Shown: positions 63,727 to 64,000 of the stretch, in pieces | Layout: every line of letters begins with the position of its first letter | How positions within the stretch are numbered: the stretch's first letter is position 1 | Assembly (NCBI GenBank): GCA_016719885.1 | Contig: JADJYF010000008.1 | Span: forward strand, 186,001 to 250,000 | DNA length: 64,000 nt | Direction: 5' to 3' | Source: Pseudomonadota bacterium | GTDB lineage: Bacteria; Pseudomonadota; Gammaproteobacteria; Ga0077536 | Made by a program: the position numbers and the translations under genes | The notes under the pieces: generated by a model | Databases searched by the model: none | What the model was told of the DNA's origin: nothing | Seen by the model: only the letters and a program-made list of their open reading frames with translations

Positions 63727-64000
63727 TCAACCCAACTGCGCGGCGTAACACTCTTCGTTGAAGCCGACCAGCACCGTCTTGCCGCACACCAGGGTCGGTG
63801 CACGCAGGTTGCCGGTGGGGCCGAGCATGGCCTGGATCATCTCGGCGCTGGCCTTGCCGGCCGGTTTGAAGGTCTCGACCTTCTTGCCCTTGGCCACCAT
63901 CACGGTGACGGCGCCATTGGCCAGCGCGCGCGCGTCGTCGGCGCCGAGCTTGCGCGAAGCCGGCACGCTTTCCTTGGGAATCAAACCGCGGGCGCCCAGA
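63727..64000 (-). CDS. ArsC-like thioredoxin-fold protein, 5' end outside window
   Basis: Only the C-terminal 90 residues are in the window. They read IPKESVPASRKLGADDARAL, MVAKGKKVETFKP and GNLRAPTLVCGKTVLVGF, matching the C-terminal half of ArsC/glutaredoxin-like proteins whose cis-Pro segment is RAPTL. The N-terminal active-site Cys, if any, lies beyond base 64000. Confidence 0.75.
   Translation of the reverse strand, partial: LGARGLIPKESVPASRKLGADDARALANGAVTVMVAKGKKVETFKPAGKASAEMIQAMLGPTGNLRAPTLVCGKTVLVGFNEECYAAQLG

Overview
The window is a GC-rich, densely coding bacterial chromosome segment. It looks like a gammaproteobacterium with a broad catabolic repertoire: a DbpA-type helicase, VPxP/PEP-CTERM surface proteins, a clade-I-like nos cluster, and many CoA-dependent and flavin-dependent catabolic genes. 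No rRNA, tRNA or other taxonomic marker is present, so the assignment is an inference. There is no CRISPR array, integron or transposase, but two families of intergenic palindromes (REP/REPIN-like) are scattered through almost every kind of gene gap.

Layout. 0.1-4 kb: a PQQ alcohol dehydrogenase with a lanthanide-type active-site signature, divergent from a lipoprotein cytochrome c, followed by an ECF sigma/anti-sigma pair. 4.1-14.1 kb: a nitrous oxide reductase cluster, nosZ-nosR-nosD-nosF-nosY-nosL on the minus strand with divergent apbE/nosX. A perfect FNR/DNR-type box sits between nosZ and apbE and could serve both. 14.2-19.1 kb: a VPEP-CTERM protein and a four-gene soluble di-iron monooxygenase operon (alpha, beta, coupling protein, reductase). 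19.2-30.8 kb: enoyl-CoA hydratases, a CoA-transferase, luciferase-like oxidoreductases (one decayed), a CDF transporter, a Ddn-type reductase, a histidine phosphatase, two VPxP-CTERM proteins, a PhyH dioxygenase and an MDR reductase. 30.9-37.2 kb: a probable N-heteroaromatic (nicotinate-like) operon: NicX-type 2,5-dihydroxypyridine dioxygenase, a [2Fe-2S]/molybdopterin hydroxylase pair, an HExxH protein and a frameshifted amidase. 37.4-42.5 kb: SDR, alpha/beta hydrolase, acyl-CoA dehydrogenase, an AhpD/CMD-like protein and a CoA-transferase.

42.6-47.9 kb: one giant RTX plus FG-GAP repeat protein with a single-base frameshift near its N-terminus. 48-52 kb: two coupled DEAD-box helicase genes and a luciferase-like oxidoreductase. 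52-57 kb: a PhoX-like (DUF839) VPxP-CTERM protein, a hybrid GAF/PAS histidine kinase and a GlcG-family protein. 57.5-62.2 kb: a hyuA-hyuB operon with three small genes downstream. The right edge holds an SGNH-like membrane-anchored protein and the 3' part of an ArsC-like gene.

The most striking observation is the CMD/AhpD-like gene at 40678-41256. It is interrupted by an in-frame TGA exactly at the second Cys of its CxxC active site. Immediately downstream is a hairpin with a GGUCU apical loop at the distance expected of a bacterial SECIS element. The natural reading is a selenoprotein with a CxxU redox motif. As a whole, the genes suit an organism that oxidises alcohols, hydrocarbons or phenolics and N-heterocycles with oxygen, funnels products through CoA-ester chemistry, and can respire N2O when oxygen runs low.
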